A stretch of 64,000 bases of DNA from JAJPHU01 sp035553375 (GTDB lineage Bacteria; Planctomycetota; Planctomycetia; Gemmatales; Gemmataceae): assembly GCA_035553375.1 (NCBI GenBank), contig DATNCY010000030.1, positions 43,289 to 107,288 on the forward strand, read 5' to 3'. A model generated the notes under the pieces. The model did no database searches, was not told the DNA's origin, and saw nothing but the letters and a program-made list of their open reading frames with translations. How positions within the stretch are numbered: position 1 is the first letter of the stretch; every line of letters starts with the position of its first letter. Of this stretch, positions 25,084 through 33,036 are shown piece after piece. The position numbers were made by a program, and so were the translations under genes.

Positions 25084-25352
25084 CAGCTATCCCGTCCTTC
25101 GCGGCGCAACTTGCGTAGCCAGGCGATGAACTCATCCGCACTTTCCTCTTCGGGCCACACATCGCCGATCTCATCGAGAAACGCCTCGAAGTCCTCAATC
25201 GGCTGAACGCCTTGTTCCGCAGCCAATTCGTCCGAACTCTTGTGTCTCCAAAACGCGGAATCGTCCGTGCCCTGTCCTTGCGAGGAAGAGAAGGGCGGGA
25301 CTTCGCTGGCGGTGTCTCGTTGAGGAACGGGATCGACAGGAGGGTTCGACAT
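25083..25352 (-). CDS. Antitoxin-like partner of the broken VapC
   Basis: 89 residues, acidic, with a disordered N-terminus and a helical C-terminal part (FEAFLDEIGDVWPEEESADE, then FIAWLRKLRREGRDS) of the sort that wraps toxin in PIN-type pairs. Its stop overlaps the toxin ATG, the standard arrangement of toxin-antitoxin operons. I do not recognise a DNA-binding motif. With the toxin frame broken, this gene is probably a remnant under relaxed selection. Confidence 0.6.
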   Translation of the reverse strand: MSNPPVDPVPQRDTASEVPPFSSSQGQGTDDSAFWRHKSSDELAAEQGVQPIEDFEAFLDEIGDVWPEEESADEFIAWLRKLRREGRDS

Positions 25353-25415
25353 GATTGCTTGCCTTTCGATTGCTTATCTTGACGGCGTACTTTGCGGGAA
25401 CACTGGTCATTCTAC

Positions 25416-26006
25416 TCACGACACCAGCGCTTTGCACGTCAGCCCCTCTTGCTGAAAGCGCTCAAGCAATTCAATCTGCGCCTGCTCGTCGGCGCACTCG
25501 ACGAGGATGAGAAACTGTTCCGGGATTGTCTCCGTTTTCTCCTTCGGCGTGCGCGCGGCGGCCAGCGATTCCGCGACGGCGGCATTCGTCTGCGCGATCG
25601 ATGCCCACAAGTTGGCGATCGCATCGGACGAGGTGCTGGTCAAGCCGCGCAGTCGATCGAGGGCGGCGCGGTCGTAGTCGGCCAATTGCGCCAGCGGATC
25701 GAGCGAGAGCAGCAGCGCGCGGGCCTCGGCATCGCTGACATCCAGCACCTCAACCTCCACCTCCATATCGGGCGCGAGATCCTGACGCAGATGACCGTCG
25801 ATGAGTTTCAGTCGGCCATCGGGCAATGCGTAGGCGAGCAACGAGCGGGCAAAGCCGATCTCTTCATAGAGTGCGGCCAGCGCCGCTCGCTGCGCCGCGC
25901 TGTGCGTGCGCGGATTCAATTCGTGCGGCAGCAGATCGCCGGCCCGCACGCGCACATGAGCCTTGATGCGATTGCGGACGGCGCCGGCCAGCGTGTCGGG
26001 GTTCAT
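25416..26006 (-). CDS. ParB-like nuclease/sulfiredoxin-domain protein
   Basis: 196 residues. The N-terminal ParB box pattern is present: VRAGDLLPHELNPRTHSAAQ, EEIGFARSLLAYALPDGRLK and LIDGHLRQDLAP, where GHLR aligns with the conserved GHRR motif. The C-terminal half is helical and acidic (EVLDVSDAEARALLLSLDPL). Such domains in phages occur in DNA-modification or partition-related proteins and may bind CTP. It follows the holin-like gene on the same strand in the phage-like cluster. Confidence 0.78.
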   Translation of the reverse strand: MNPDTLAGAVRNRIKAHVRVRAGDLLPHELNPRTHSAAQRAALAALYEEIGFARSLLAYALPDGRLKLIDGHLRQDLAPDMEVEVEVLDVSDAEARALLLSLDPLAQLADYDRAALDRLRGLTSTSSDAIANLWASIAQTNAAVAESLAAARTPKEKTETIPEQFLILVECADEQAQIELLERFQQEGLTCKALVS

Positions 26007-26020
26007 GACAATCGTCTCGA

Positions 26021-26239
26021 TTACTTCGCTTCGGGTTTCGACGCGGACAGCGACGCCTTGACCGCGTCGAGGAGGTCTTGCAACAGATTGCGGCTATGGT
26101 CCTGCTGCTTCCGCGCCAGCAAGTCTTCGACCACCGACAGTACTTCCGGCGGCACCTTGATACTTTGATGTTTGAGATACCATCCCAGCGCGACACCGAC
26201 GGCCGCGAACACCACATGCCAAATTTCAGGCTGAATCAT
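26021..26239 (-). CDS. Small single-pass membrane protein of the phage-like cluster
   Basis: 72 residues from ATG 26239, overlapping the upstream gene stop (ATGA). One hydrophobic segment (IWHVVFAAVGVALGWYL) is followed by an amphipathic helix (VLSVVEDLLARKQQDHSR) and a charged tail. The size and layout fit a holin-like or membrane-anchor protein, but a single helix is weak evidence. It is translationally coupled to the thioredoxin-like membrane protein. Confidence 0.55.
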   Translation of the reverse strand: MIQPEIWHVVFAAVGVALGWYLKHQSIKVPPEVLSVVEDLLARKQQDHSRNLLQDLLDAVKASLSASKPEAK

Positions 26240-27000
26240 GTCTTTCTCCGCAAGAAGAACAGCAACGCCGCGGCGCTCAGCAGCACCAACGGTACACTCC
26301 ACGGAACTCGGGACGGCAACCAACGCGCCAGATCGACCTTACGACGATCCCTGTCTTTCTCGGGTTTGTAATGCGGATCGAGCTTCCGCAACACTTCGGC
26401 GAGCGCCTCGGCGCCGCCTTGATAATCGTCCTGTCGATGCAGCACCGCGCCATCGGGTGCCTGCAAGTAAATCGTCGGCCAGCCGCTGGTTTGAAAGCCC
26501 TGGCGCGCCATAGCCCAGTGATTCGGCGGATACCAGGCGGCGACGATCTTGTCTTTCCACGACGCCAGCGCCGGATGTTTCGGCAAATCCTCATCGACGA
26601 TCGAACGCCAATTCGGATCGCCAATAACGGTTAAGCGTATCTTCCCGCTATCGTCGGGAACGCGACGATCCGCATCGCCCAGCACCTGTTGAATCTGCTC
26701 CTTGCTTACCTCGCGTCCATTGAGGCTGTAATGATCGCCGTCGCGGATTTTTTCTTGAATCAGGCCGAAATTGCGTCGTGGCGGCGCGATGGGCGGCGGG
26801 CAGCGTTCGCCCCACTGCAACGTCAACGGGTCCAGCGGCCGATAATAATCCTCCACGAGATGATAGGCACCGATTTGCCGGCCCTCGTGATACAGCCCCA
26901 TCTGGTTGACATCGTCGGCGAAGGAACGCCATTCGTACTGTGCCTGTGCCGGGCGAGCCAGCGCCAGGAGGACCGCCAGACCGAAGAAGGCGAAACGCAT
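26236..27000 (-). CDS. Exported thioredoxin-like protein with C-terminal membrane anchor
   Basis: 254 residues. A signal peptide (MRFAFFGLAVLLALARPAQA) is followed by a domain with a thioredoxin-like ending, TSGWPTIYLQAPDGAVLHRQ, where the cis-Pro region precedes the last strands. The usual Cys-x2-Cys is absent: the equivalent stretch reads AAWYPPNHWAM. A C-terminal helix (VPLVLLSAAALLFFLRRKT) anchors it. It overlaps the next gene by four bases and follows the cysteine-peptidase-like gene by three, so the three membrane proteins form a unit. The lack of redox cysteines argues for a binding rather than disulfide role. Confidence 0.65.
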   Translation of the reverse strand: MRFAFFGLAVLLALARPAQAQYEWRSFADDVNQMGLYHEGRQIGAYHLVEDYYRPLDPLTLQWGERCPPPIAPPRRNFGLIQEKIRDGDHYSLNGREVSKEQIQQVLGDADRRVPDDSGKIRLTVIGDPNWRSIVDEDLPKHPALASWKDKIVAAWYPPNHWAMARQGFQTSGWPTIYLQAPDGAVLHRQDDYQGGAEALAEVLRKLDPHYKPEKDRDRRKVDLARWLPSRVPWSVPLVLLSAAALLFFLRRKT

Positions 27001-27003
27001 GAT

Positions 27004-27813
27004 TCACTCGCTTTCATTGTGAGGAGGCAACGGCGGTCCGGGGCGCAGCGGGATGATCGCCCAACCGGAACGGCCGCCGGTATAGGTTTTCTTGAACTCA
27101 TCGGCAGAAAGCCACTCGTAATTGCTAATTCCAGGATAGTTATTATCTAGTAAAACAAAGTGTTTATCTTCGGCATGAACCAAGTTGACCATGTGCGCGA
27201 TGCGCTGGCCTCCGTAGCGTCCCGTGGGGCTGAACGAATAGGTGACGCAGGGCATGCGTCCCGAACGACAGGCGGCCTTGAGAATCTCCAAATCCGTGCC
27301 TTCGACCTGGATGTAATTCGGCTGCGGCAGCCCTTTTTCTCGGCGGAATTGCTCGATCATCCGATCGACCTTGGCGGGATAGCCGCCGCCGGGATGATGT
27401 CTCATCCACTCGAACAAGCCGGCAAAAACGGGATCGTCTTGCCAGATACCGGCGTGCTTCATCGAGCAGTACACACATAAACCGGCTCCGTCGCTGCCGC
27501 CGGTGTTCTTCGTGTGAAACTCACCGGGCAGAGGACACTGCAACTCGGTCCCATCCGGACCAATCTCGCCGCCGATGGCCGACGACGCCAGGCTGCCGAC
27601 CGGCAGCACAAAGCGTTTGCCCCACGGCCGCGGTTTGGGCTTACGCGGACAGTTCGGTCCCGGACACAGTGGTTTGGGCGTCGGCACGGGCGGTGCGGGC
27701 GGAACGGGCGCTAGTTCACGCTCGAATTGTTCCAGCACGATGAAGGCCGCCAGCACCGCGGCGCTCAGCAACAGCAACAAAGGTAGTCGGTTCTTCACGA
27801 TTGCCTCACACAT
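27004..27813 (-). CDS. Membrane-anchored papain-like cysteine peptidase candidate
   Basis: About 269 residues. An N-terminal helix (LPLLLLLSAAVLAAFIVLE) is followed by a Pro-rich linker (VPPAPPVPTPKPLC) and a globular domain. Cys in GAGLCVYCSMKHAG, His in RIAHMVNLVHAEDKHFV and Asn in LLDNNYPG come in the C-H-N order of papain-like enzymes. I did not identify a specific family. The start is near 27813 (MCEAIVKNRL), overlapping the head-closure gene stop at 27806. Placed among phage structural genes, it could act in envelope or capsid processing; this is inference. Confidence 0.55.
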   Translation of the reverse strand: MCEAIVKNRLPLLLLLSAAVLAAFIVLEQFERELAPVPPAPPVPTPKPLCPGPNCPRKPKPRPWGKRFVLPVGSLASSAIGGEIGPDGTELQCPLPGEFHTKNTGGSDGAGLCVYCSMKHAGIWQDDPVFAGLFEWMRHHPGGGYPAKVDRMIEQFRREKGLPQPNYIQVEGTDLEILKAACRSGRMPCVTYSFSPTGRYGGQRIAHMVNLVHAEDKHFVLLDNNYPGISNYEWLSADEFKKTYTGGRSGWAIIPLRPGPPLPPHNESE

Positions 27814-28165
27814 CATTGGTCGGCCAGGGGGCATTGCCGCGTTGGAGGTAGACAATTTTGTGATCGACGGCGGTGCCGCGTCCCACCCGCGCCACGGCCA
27901 CCACCTGAAATTCCGTGCCATCCTGATCGGGCACATAGACCTTCGAGGAGCTTGTTACTCCGTTATAATCGTCGCGGATGTCCAGATCCCACGCCACGCG
28001 CAGGATGTGGTCGTAGATGAGGCCCGGACTGCCGCCAATCGGCTTGATGTTGCGAAAGCGCTCTTCGAGATAGCACGATACTCCGGCGACATCCGGCGTA
28101 CTCGGCGGCGCGTTGGTTCCGTGGTAGACATCGCAGGTGGCATTCGGCGGGACAGGCAAACTCAT
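27806..28165 (-). CDS. Phage head-closure / head-tail joining-like protein
   Basis: 119 residues. It is a compact beta-rich protein (HILRVAWDLDIRDDYNG, KVYVPDQDGTEFQVVAVARV) lying four bases downstream of the connector gene, exactly where head-closure proteins sit in HK97-type modules. The assignment rests on size, composition and position rather than on a diagnostic motif. Confidence 0.5.
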   Translation of the reverse strand: MSLPVPPNATCDVYHGTNAPPSTPDVAGVSCYLEERFRNIKPIGGSPGLIYDHILRVAWDLDIRDDYNGVTSSSKVYVPDQDGTEFQVVAVARVGRGTAVDHKIVYLQRGNAPWPTNDV

Positions 28166-28169
28166 GATT

Positions 28170-29120
28170 TCACCCTTGAATGGTGCTGACCGTGTGGCGG
28201 CGATACGGAGCGAGCAGGGCGCGCACGCGCGGCGGCGGATGCAGCGGATTTTGCAGACCCCATACGTGATGGATTGCTCCCGCTATTGCCTGGCTGAGTA
28301 GACTCGGATCGCGCAGCGTCTGGTTGTAGGCAATGGCCACCCACAGAGCGCACGCCTCCTGGATCGCTTCGGGTATGGTGGAATAGCCCGCCGTGTATTG
28401 CACGCGGAAATTATCGATGCCGACCGGCCAACGAAGATCTTCAGGGTGCAACAATTCCGGATCCGTGTAGGGGATGGCGCGCAAGAGCCAGCCGCGCGGA
28501 TCCCATTGATAGCCCTGCAATTCGTAGGTGTGCAGCTTCAACTCGGCATAGTTGCCGCGCGCCGTCAGCGCTCCCTGGCTCGCGGTCGTCGTGCCGTCAC
28601 CGTAAGAACTAGGCACGTAGAGATCGGCGCTGGGGAACAGACCGTAGTCGCCGGTCGCTGAGCCGACCGCCTGCGCCGACCAGCCATTGCCCAGGCTGTT
28701 GATGTTGTCGGCGATGCCTTGCAAGGTCGGAAAACTCGCGTAGGTGCTGCTGGCGTCCGTGCCGGTTACGCCGGACGCTACCCACGTCAAAGCGATGCCG
28801 GTGGAAGTCACTTGCACCGTCGCGCGTTGAATGCTCGCCGTATTGCTGTTGATGATCTTCAACACGGTAACGGGCCGATAGCGCACGCTCTGCACACTCT
28901 GAAGGGGATATTCGCGGAGCAGCAATCGGCGGTCGCCGTTGCCGTTGTAGAGTTCATCGTAAACCGTGCTGACGAAGCGCCGCCGGCAATACTTTTCAAT
29001 GGCATCGGAATACGCCGTGATGAGCGTGGCCAGCAAAGCGTTTTGGCTATTATCCGTGATGGCTTGGATATTCTGTAAGGCCCGTCCGCTGGTGATGAGG
29101 TCTTTAGCGGCCATCGGCAT
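28170..29120 (-). CDS. Phage head-tail connector (gp6-like) protein
   Basis: 316 residues. The N-terminus DLITSGRALQNIQAITDNSQ and LLATLITAYSDAIEKYCRRR, followed by VYDELYNGNGDRRLLLREYP, matches the gp6/DUF3168-like connector pattern: a helical bundle with a conserved Y-D-E region. The insert of about 90 residues (TASIQRATVQ to NYAELKLHTY) is larger than in typical connectors. The C-terminus (IPEAIQEACALWVAIAYNQT) completes the helical domain. Connectors form the ring beneath the portal. It overlaps the GT gene stop. Confidence 0.7.
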   Translation of the reverse strand: MPMAAKDLITSGRALQNIQAITDNSQNALLATLITAYSDAIEKYCRRRFVSTVYDELYNGNGDRRLLLREYPLQSVQSVRYRPVTVLKIINSNTASIQRATVQVTSTGIALTWVASGVTGTDASSTYASFPTLQGIADNINSLGNGWSAQAVGSATGDYGLFPSADLYVPSSYGDGTTTASQGALTARGNYAELKLHTYELQGYQWDPRGWLLRAIPYTDPELLHPEDLRWPVGIDNFRVQYTAGYSTIPEAIQEACALWVAIAYNQTLRDPSLLSQAIAGAIHHVWGLQNPLHPPPRVRALLAPYRRHTVSTIQG

Positions 29121-29949
29121 CCTCCTTTTTCCATCGCGCGGCGCGCATCCTGGCGGCTTGCAGCGCCCAATGAAGTTGGCTGTAGCCGCGCGCCAATTCC
29201 GGCGTACCTCGGTTGTGGATTTTCAGCCCGGTCCAACTGCGGGCGTGATCGATATTGCCATCCACATAGCGGACGCCGTTGGCATCGTGTCCGATGAGGT
29301 AGGGAAAGATGCCCGCTTTGCGGATGGCGCGATCGAAAGGCTGTTCCGTATCCGGGTAGCCGTGCTGTTGCGGCGGTGCCTGGCCCGACTCCCAATAACG
29401 CTCGAAACTCCAGGTGATGCCGTGTTTTCGCATGGTGGGCATGTACAGCAGGGTGCAAGTGTGGCTGACCACGTTGCGCCAACCGTTGGTGTTGGGGCGC
29501 GGACTCATCTCGTAGCCGACGACGGGTTGCTCGGCGTTGCACAGCGACAGAAGCCATTCGATCAAATCGCGTCGGACGGGGAAGACATCGGTATGCGTGC
29601 AGAAAAGGTATTCGTTGCGGCACAGGGCGAAAGCTGTGTCCATCGCCGTGGTGACGGGCGCGCTCGTATGCCGGTAGGCGTGAGCGCGCAGGTAGTGGAC
29701 CTCACAGTCTGCGGAGCGCGATTTCTCAACCTGGCGAACCGTCCGCCATGTCGAGCCGGTATCGATGAGCAGAACATACGGGCGCACGGTTTGGAGGCGG
29801 AGCAACTCCAGCAGAACAGGCAACGTCTCCGGTGTCTCGTAATGAGGGAGGGCGACGCCGACCCGATAATCCCAGGGACGGCGGTTGCTCTGCTGTGGCG
29901 CAAGTGCGTCTCGCGCTTTGGCCAGTGTGATGAGATTTTTCGTAGTCAT
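29104..29949 (-). CDS. GT-A family glycosyltransferase within the phage-like cluster
   Basis: 281 residues from ATG 29949. GT2-like features are RVGVALPHYETPETLPVLLE, VLLIDTGSTW (nucleotide-binding strand), MDTAFALCRNEYLFCTHTDV (DxD region HTDV) and later HDANGVRYVDGNIDHARSW. There is no membrane segment. Phages sometimes carry glycosyltransferases that modify capsid proteins, DNA or host surface sugars; which applies here cannot be told. Upstream (29950-30182) lies a palindromic repeat array. Confidence 0.75.
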   Translation of the reverse strand: MTTKNLITLAKARDALAPQQSNRRPWDYRVGVALPHYETPETLPVLLELLRLQTVRPYVLLIDTGSTWRTVRQVEKSRSADCEVHYLRAHAYRHTSAPVTTAMDTAFALCRNEYLFCTHTDVFPVRRDLIEWLLSLCNAEQPVVGYEMSPRPNTNGWRNVVSHTCTLLYMPTMRKHGITWSFERYWESGQAPPQQHGYPDTEQPFDRAIRKAGIFPYLIGHDANGVRYVDGNIDHARSWTGLKIHNRGTPELARGYSQLHWALQAARMRAARWKKEDADGR

Positions 29950-29968
29950 ATTCGTACTTCGAGGCTGT

Positions 29969-30176
29969 AGCCGCATGCAGTAGGTCCGGCGAGCCGAGCC
30001 GGACGGGAAGAAGTGCCGCTCGGCTCGCGGCACCTACTGGCGGTAGGTCCGGCGAGCCGAGCCGGACGGGAAGAAGTGCCGCCCGGCTCGCGGCACCTAC
30101 TGTCGATTGCAGTAGGTCCGGCGAGCCGAGCCGGACTTTACCTCCACAAGTGCCGCTCGGCTCGCGGCACCTACCC
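29969..30176. repeat. Array of three paired palindromic repeats (GTAGGTCCGGCGAG family)
   Basis: Three tandem pairs of complementary units: gtaggtccggcgagccgagc and gctcggctcgcggcacctac, separated by short spacers. Related copies lie at 38283-38360, 41308-41430 and 49338-49427. All fold into strong hairpins. This array separates two structural genes of the phage-like cluster. Confidence 0.85.
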
Positions 30177-30182
30177 ATCGGA

Positions 30183-30638
30183 TCAATTGACCACGGTTTG
30201 ACTGACGACGCTGGCGTCATTCTGGGCGCTGCCCGGCTTATGCGCCGCCTCGTCGGCTTCGGCGACGATGGCAACCGGAATGGTCGGACTGCTGCCGCCG
30301 ATGGTGCAAACAGCCTGAAGGCGGACGTAGCGAGCGCCGCTGTTGAGCTGGTCGGCGCGAATCTCCTGGGTCGCCTGTTTGCTCGCGGCCGTCACGGTGG
30401 CGCTGGAAATGGTGGCATTGCTGGTCCAGGTGGTGCCGTCGGGACTGTCCTGCATTTGCAGCACAGCCGACAAGGTGGGGCTGGTGCCGCCGAAGGCGCC
30501 CGTCTCGAAGAAGAAGAGGGCGCGGTGGAAGACGGACATATCCACCTTGCCGCTGTTGACCGTGCTGGTCGTTGTCAGCGTTTGCGGCGCGACCGGGGCG
30601 GTGATGCCCAGCCGCTGCGTGAGTTGTTCGGTATACAT
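30183..30638 (-). CDS. Probable phage virion-associated protein (unknown family)
   Basis: 151 residues, beta-rich and Ser/Thr-rich (TLTTTSTVNSGKVDMSVFHR, AVLQMQDSPDGTTWTSNATI). It has a central segment RALFFFETGAFGG and ends AQNDASVVSQTVVN. It lies directly downstream of the major capsid gene, where decoration or head-tail proteins are often encoded. No diagnostic motif, so the role stays tentative. Confidence 0.5.
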   Translation of the reverse strand: MYTEQLTQRLGITAPVAPQTLTTTSTVNSGKVDMSVFHRALFFFETGAFGGTSPTLSAVLQMQDSPDGTTWTSNATISSATVTAASKQATQEIRADQLNSGARYVRLQAVCTIGGSSPTIPVAIVAEADEAAHKPGSAQNDASVVSQTVVN

Positions 30639-30653
30639 GCTGGCTCCTTTTCT

Positions 30654-30720
30654 CAGTGTTCAGTTTTCAGTTGACCGAGATCTGAAAACTGAAAACTGAA
30701 AACTGAACACTGAACACTGT
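30654..30720. repeat. Palindromic CAGTGTTCAGTTTTCAG repeat between capsid and downstream gene
   Basis: Left part cagtgttcagttttcagtt and right part with tandem ctgaaaa units ending aactgaacactg are complementary. It fills the gap between the capsid stop and the next start. It is one of four different repeat types in the packaging cluster. Confidence 0.7.
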
Positions 30721-30722
30721 TG

Positions 30723-32036
30723 TTAGTTGAGGGCGACAAACGGCGAAACCTGCGTGCTGCTGTCTTGCAGCGTGATGGGCTTTTCGAGCCACGGCTGCCC
30801 ATCGACTCGCTCGACGACACGCCACGTCATCTGGTTCTTCAAGAAATTCACATGTTCAGATGCGGCAATCTCAATCTGCATGCGGTCGCCGATGACGTAG
30901 AGCGACGGATCGAGCAACATCAAATCGCCCTTGGTGCCCAGGGCGGGCACCTTCTCGCTGGGGAACGCCGGCCGGCCCAGCAGCGACCATACCGGCGATT
31001 TCGTCACGCCCTGATCGATGCTGATGAAGATGGCGCGGTTGGCACCATCCTTGAGTTGCAACAACTGCGGCACCACGCTCGGCGAGAATACCCAGATAGC
31101 CGTACTCCACGATGACGGCAGCAGCTTCGACCACATGGTTGCCACATCGTTGAAACTGACCTGATTGGCGCCGTCGCGCGTCTTCGTCAGCGTCGCCCCG
31201 GCCGTGAGCATGCCTTGCGGTTTGCCCGCGCCGTTGCCCTGCAAAAAGGCGTACTCCTCGAACCAGGCGATCGATTTGGCGAACAGCGTCATCAAGAATT
31301 TTTCCAGGCCGAGAATGCTGTCCTGAAGCAGCACATTGGAACTGACGCTGTAACCGGATAATTCCCAGGCTTTTAGTTCCAATTGCTTGAACTGCGGTTC
31401 GGTTTCCGTGCGCGTCTGCGCCTCGGCCGTCCAGTACATTTGCAAGCCGCCGAAAAACGGCGACACGCCGGCGCTCTGCGCGGTCGTGATGTCCAGATAA
31501 GGAATCTGTAAACTCGCTCCCGCCATCGGGATCACGAAGGCGCGTGGCCGGATGAAGGCCAGCTCGGCCACGATGGTCATGAGTTGCTCGAACAATTCGG
31601 GCGGCACCGTGTAGCCGCCGGTGACGCCGGACGACTCGCCCAACGCCGCCTTCGTCTGCCAGGCGACAAACGAACTACCATAATGTTTTTCCAGATAGCG
31701 TGCGTCATTACGGGCGCAGGCCAGCAGCCAGTCGCCGAAACATTTGCGCGAATCGCCGCTGCCGCCGGCGCCGAAGATGGCCGGTGTCGCGTGCTTGCGG
31801 GCTTGGCTCTGCGCCTCGCTGAACTGTTTCAGCGTCTCGCTAATGACGGTATCGAGTCCGCGCGTGAAGCCGGCCAGGGCGCTCTCCATCGCCTTGGTCA
31901 CGAGCGGCGTGATGGGGTCGTCGCCGACGGCTTTGGCGACGCCGCTGGCGATGAGTTGTCGGCCTTCGGTCTCGGCGAGATGAATGCGCTCGCCGGCCTT
32001 TTTGCCGAGGAAATCTTTCAGCAATTCGACAAACAT
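30723..32036 (-). CDS. HK97-type major capsid protein
   Basis: 437 residues from ATG 32036 (MFVELLKDFLGKKAGERI). The N-terminal helical region (to about residue 110) would be the scaffold-like delta domain. The body has YTVPPELFEQLMTIVAELAF, PYLDITTAQSAGV, WELSGYSVSSNVLLQDSILG and WFEEYAFLQGNGAGKPQGML, all typical of the HK97 fold (the GNGAGKPQG turn is especially diagnostic). It follows the prohead protease gene. The capsid protein is expected to form the icosahedral shell after protease cleavage of its N-terminus. Confidence 0.9.
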   Translation of the reverse strand: MFVELLKDFLGKKAGERIHLAETEGRQLIASGVAKAVGDDPITPLVTKAMESALAGFTRGLDTVISETLKQFSEAQSQARKHATPAIFGAGGSGDSRKCFGDWLLACARNDARYLEKHYGSSFVAWQTKAALGESSGVTGGYTVPPELFEQLMTIVAELAFIRPRAFVIPMAGASLQIPYLDITTAQSAGVSPFFGGLQMYWTAEAQTRTETEPQFKQLELKAWELSGYSVSSNVLLQDSILGLEKFLMTLFAKSIAWFEEYAFLQGNGAGKPQGMLTAGATLTKTRDGANQVSFNDVATMWSKLLPSSWSTAIWVFSPSVVPQLLQLKDGANRAIFISIDQGVTKSPVWSLLGRPAFPSEKVPALGTKGDLMLLDPSLYVIGDRMQIEIAASEHVNFLKNQMTWRVVERVDGQPWLEKPITLQDSSTQVSPFVALN

Positions 32037-32175
32037 GGTGATTGCTCTCGGAGGTCCACGGATGGGGTGAAAGGGCACGAAATCATCCGTCCATCTCGGG
32101 ACATGTTCGGCGGAACGCTTGGTGTCGTTCTCGGTCGGCCGACCCGGACGGCTTCGATGAGGCAGGAATTCTATC

Positions 32176-33036
32176 TTACACGCGACCAATAGCTTTATAG
32201 AAGGTGTCTTTTATCGCTTTTTCAGCCAAACCATCGAAATCGATGGCCGCGATACGGCCAAGGATGGCGTTGTGAATTTCATTCAAGGACGTGAAAGAGA
32301 TAACACGCTCTTGCAAGCCGCCATCACCATCGCCGAACAGTTGCTTGCCCAGTCCCAGCGCTTGCAGTACATCATCGCCAAGCGCAAGGCTGCCCTTGGC
32401 GACGCTCTCAACCAGGGCGTCCTGGTTGGCCGGCAGAAAAACACAGGCGTATTCGAGCAACAACCATTCGTCGATGACGAGGCCGACGCGATCGGTCCAG
32501 TTATTTTTCTGCACTTCCTTGCTGTCGGGAATGTGGACCTTGACGGGCAAAAAGCCAATGGATTTGCCCTGCAACAGGCCGGCCTGGATGAGCGCGAACA
32601 CCTGATCGGAGGGCCAGGGATCTTGTCCCGACCACATTTCCGGCCGGGCGGGATAGACCGTCTTCGCCTTGATACCGACACGCTCGCCGTCGCGCACGCG
32701 CTTGCGCCACAGCGATTTGCCTACCGGCGGCAAGTAATACGCATGTCCCAGGGTGACAATGGGATTGCCCTGGAATTGCGAATCATTCATGCCCTTGGCG
32801 ACGACAACTTCGCGGGTGCGGTCGGGACTTTCGCTGCTAATCCAACTGACATCGCTGCGTTCGCCGGGATTGATCTCCGTGGCCGCCTTGGTCGTGACGA
32901 GATGACGATATTCGTATTCCGGCGTGTGCGGCAGCGATTTGAGCAGCGTATCGAGCGTGTGGGCGGCGCGGTTGGGCATGGGGAAACCGAGCGGACCTTC
33001 GACCGCGCCATAGTGGGTGGTGAGAATATCGGACAT
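32176..33036 (-). CDS. HK97-type prohead protease
   Basis: 286 residues from ATG 33036. The U35/HK97 protease pattern is visible: ISSESPDRTREVVVAKGM at the start of the domain, catalytic His in NPIVTLGHAYYLPPVGKSLW and catalytic Ser in LLQGKSIGFLPVKV, with a downstream EWLLLEYACVFLPANQDAL. It cleaves scaffold portions of the capsid protein. The reading upstream of ATG 33036 comes from the inserted palindromic repeat (33050-33186) and is not coding. The preceding portal frame runs into this gene for about 250 bases. Confidence 0.85.
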   Translation of the reverse strand: MSDILTTHYGAVEGPLGFPMPNRAAHTLDTLLKSLPHTPEYEYRHLVTTKAATEINPGERSDVSWISSESPDRTREVVVAKGMNDSQFQGNPIVTLGHAYYLPPVGKSLWRKRVRDGERVGIKAKTVYPARPEMWSGQDPWPSDQVFALIQAGLLQGKSIGFLPVKVHIPDSKEVQKNNWTDRVGLVIDEWLLLEYACVFLPANQDALVESVAKGSLALGDDVLQALGLGKQLFGDGDGGLQERVISFTSLNEIHNAILGRIAAIDFDGLAEKAIKDTFYKAIGRV

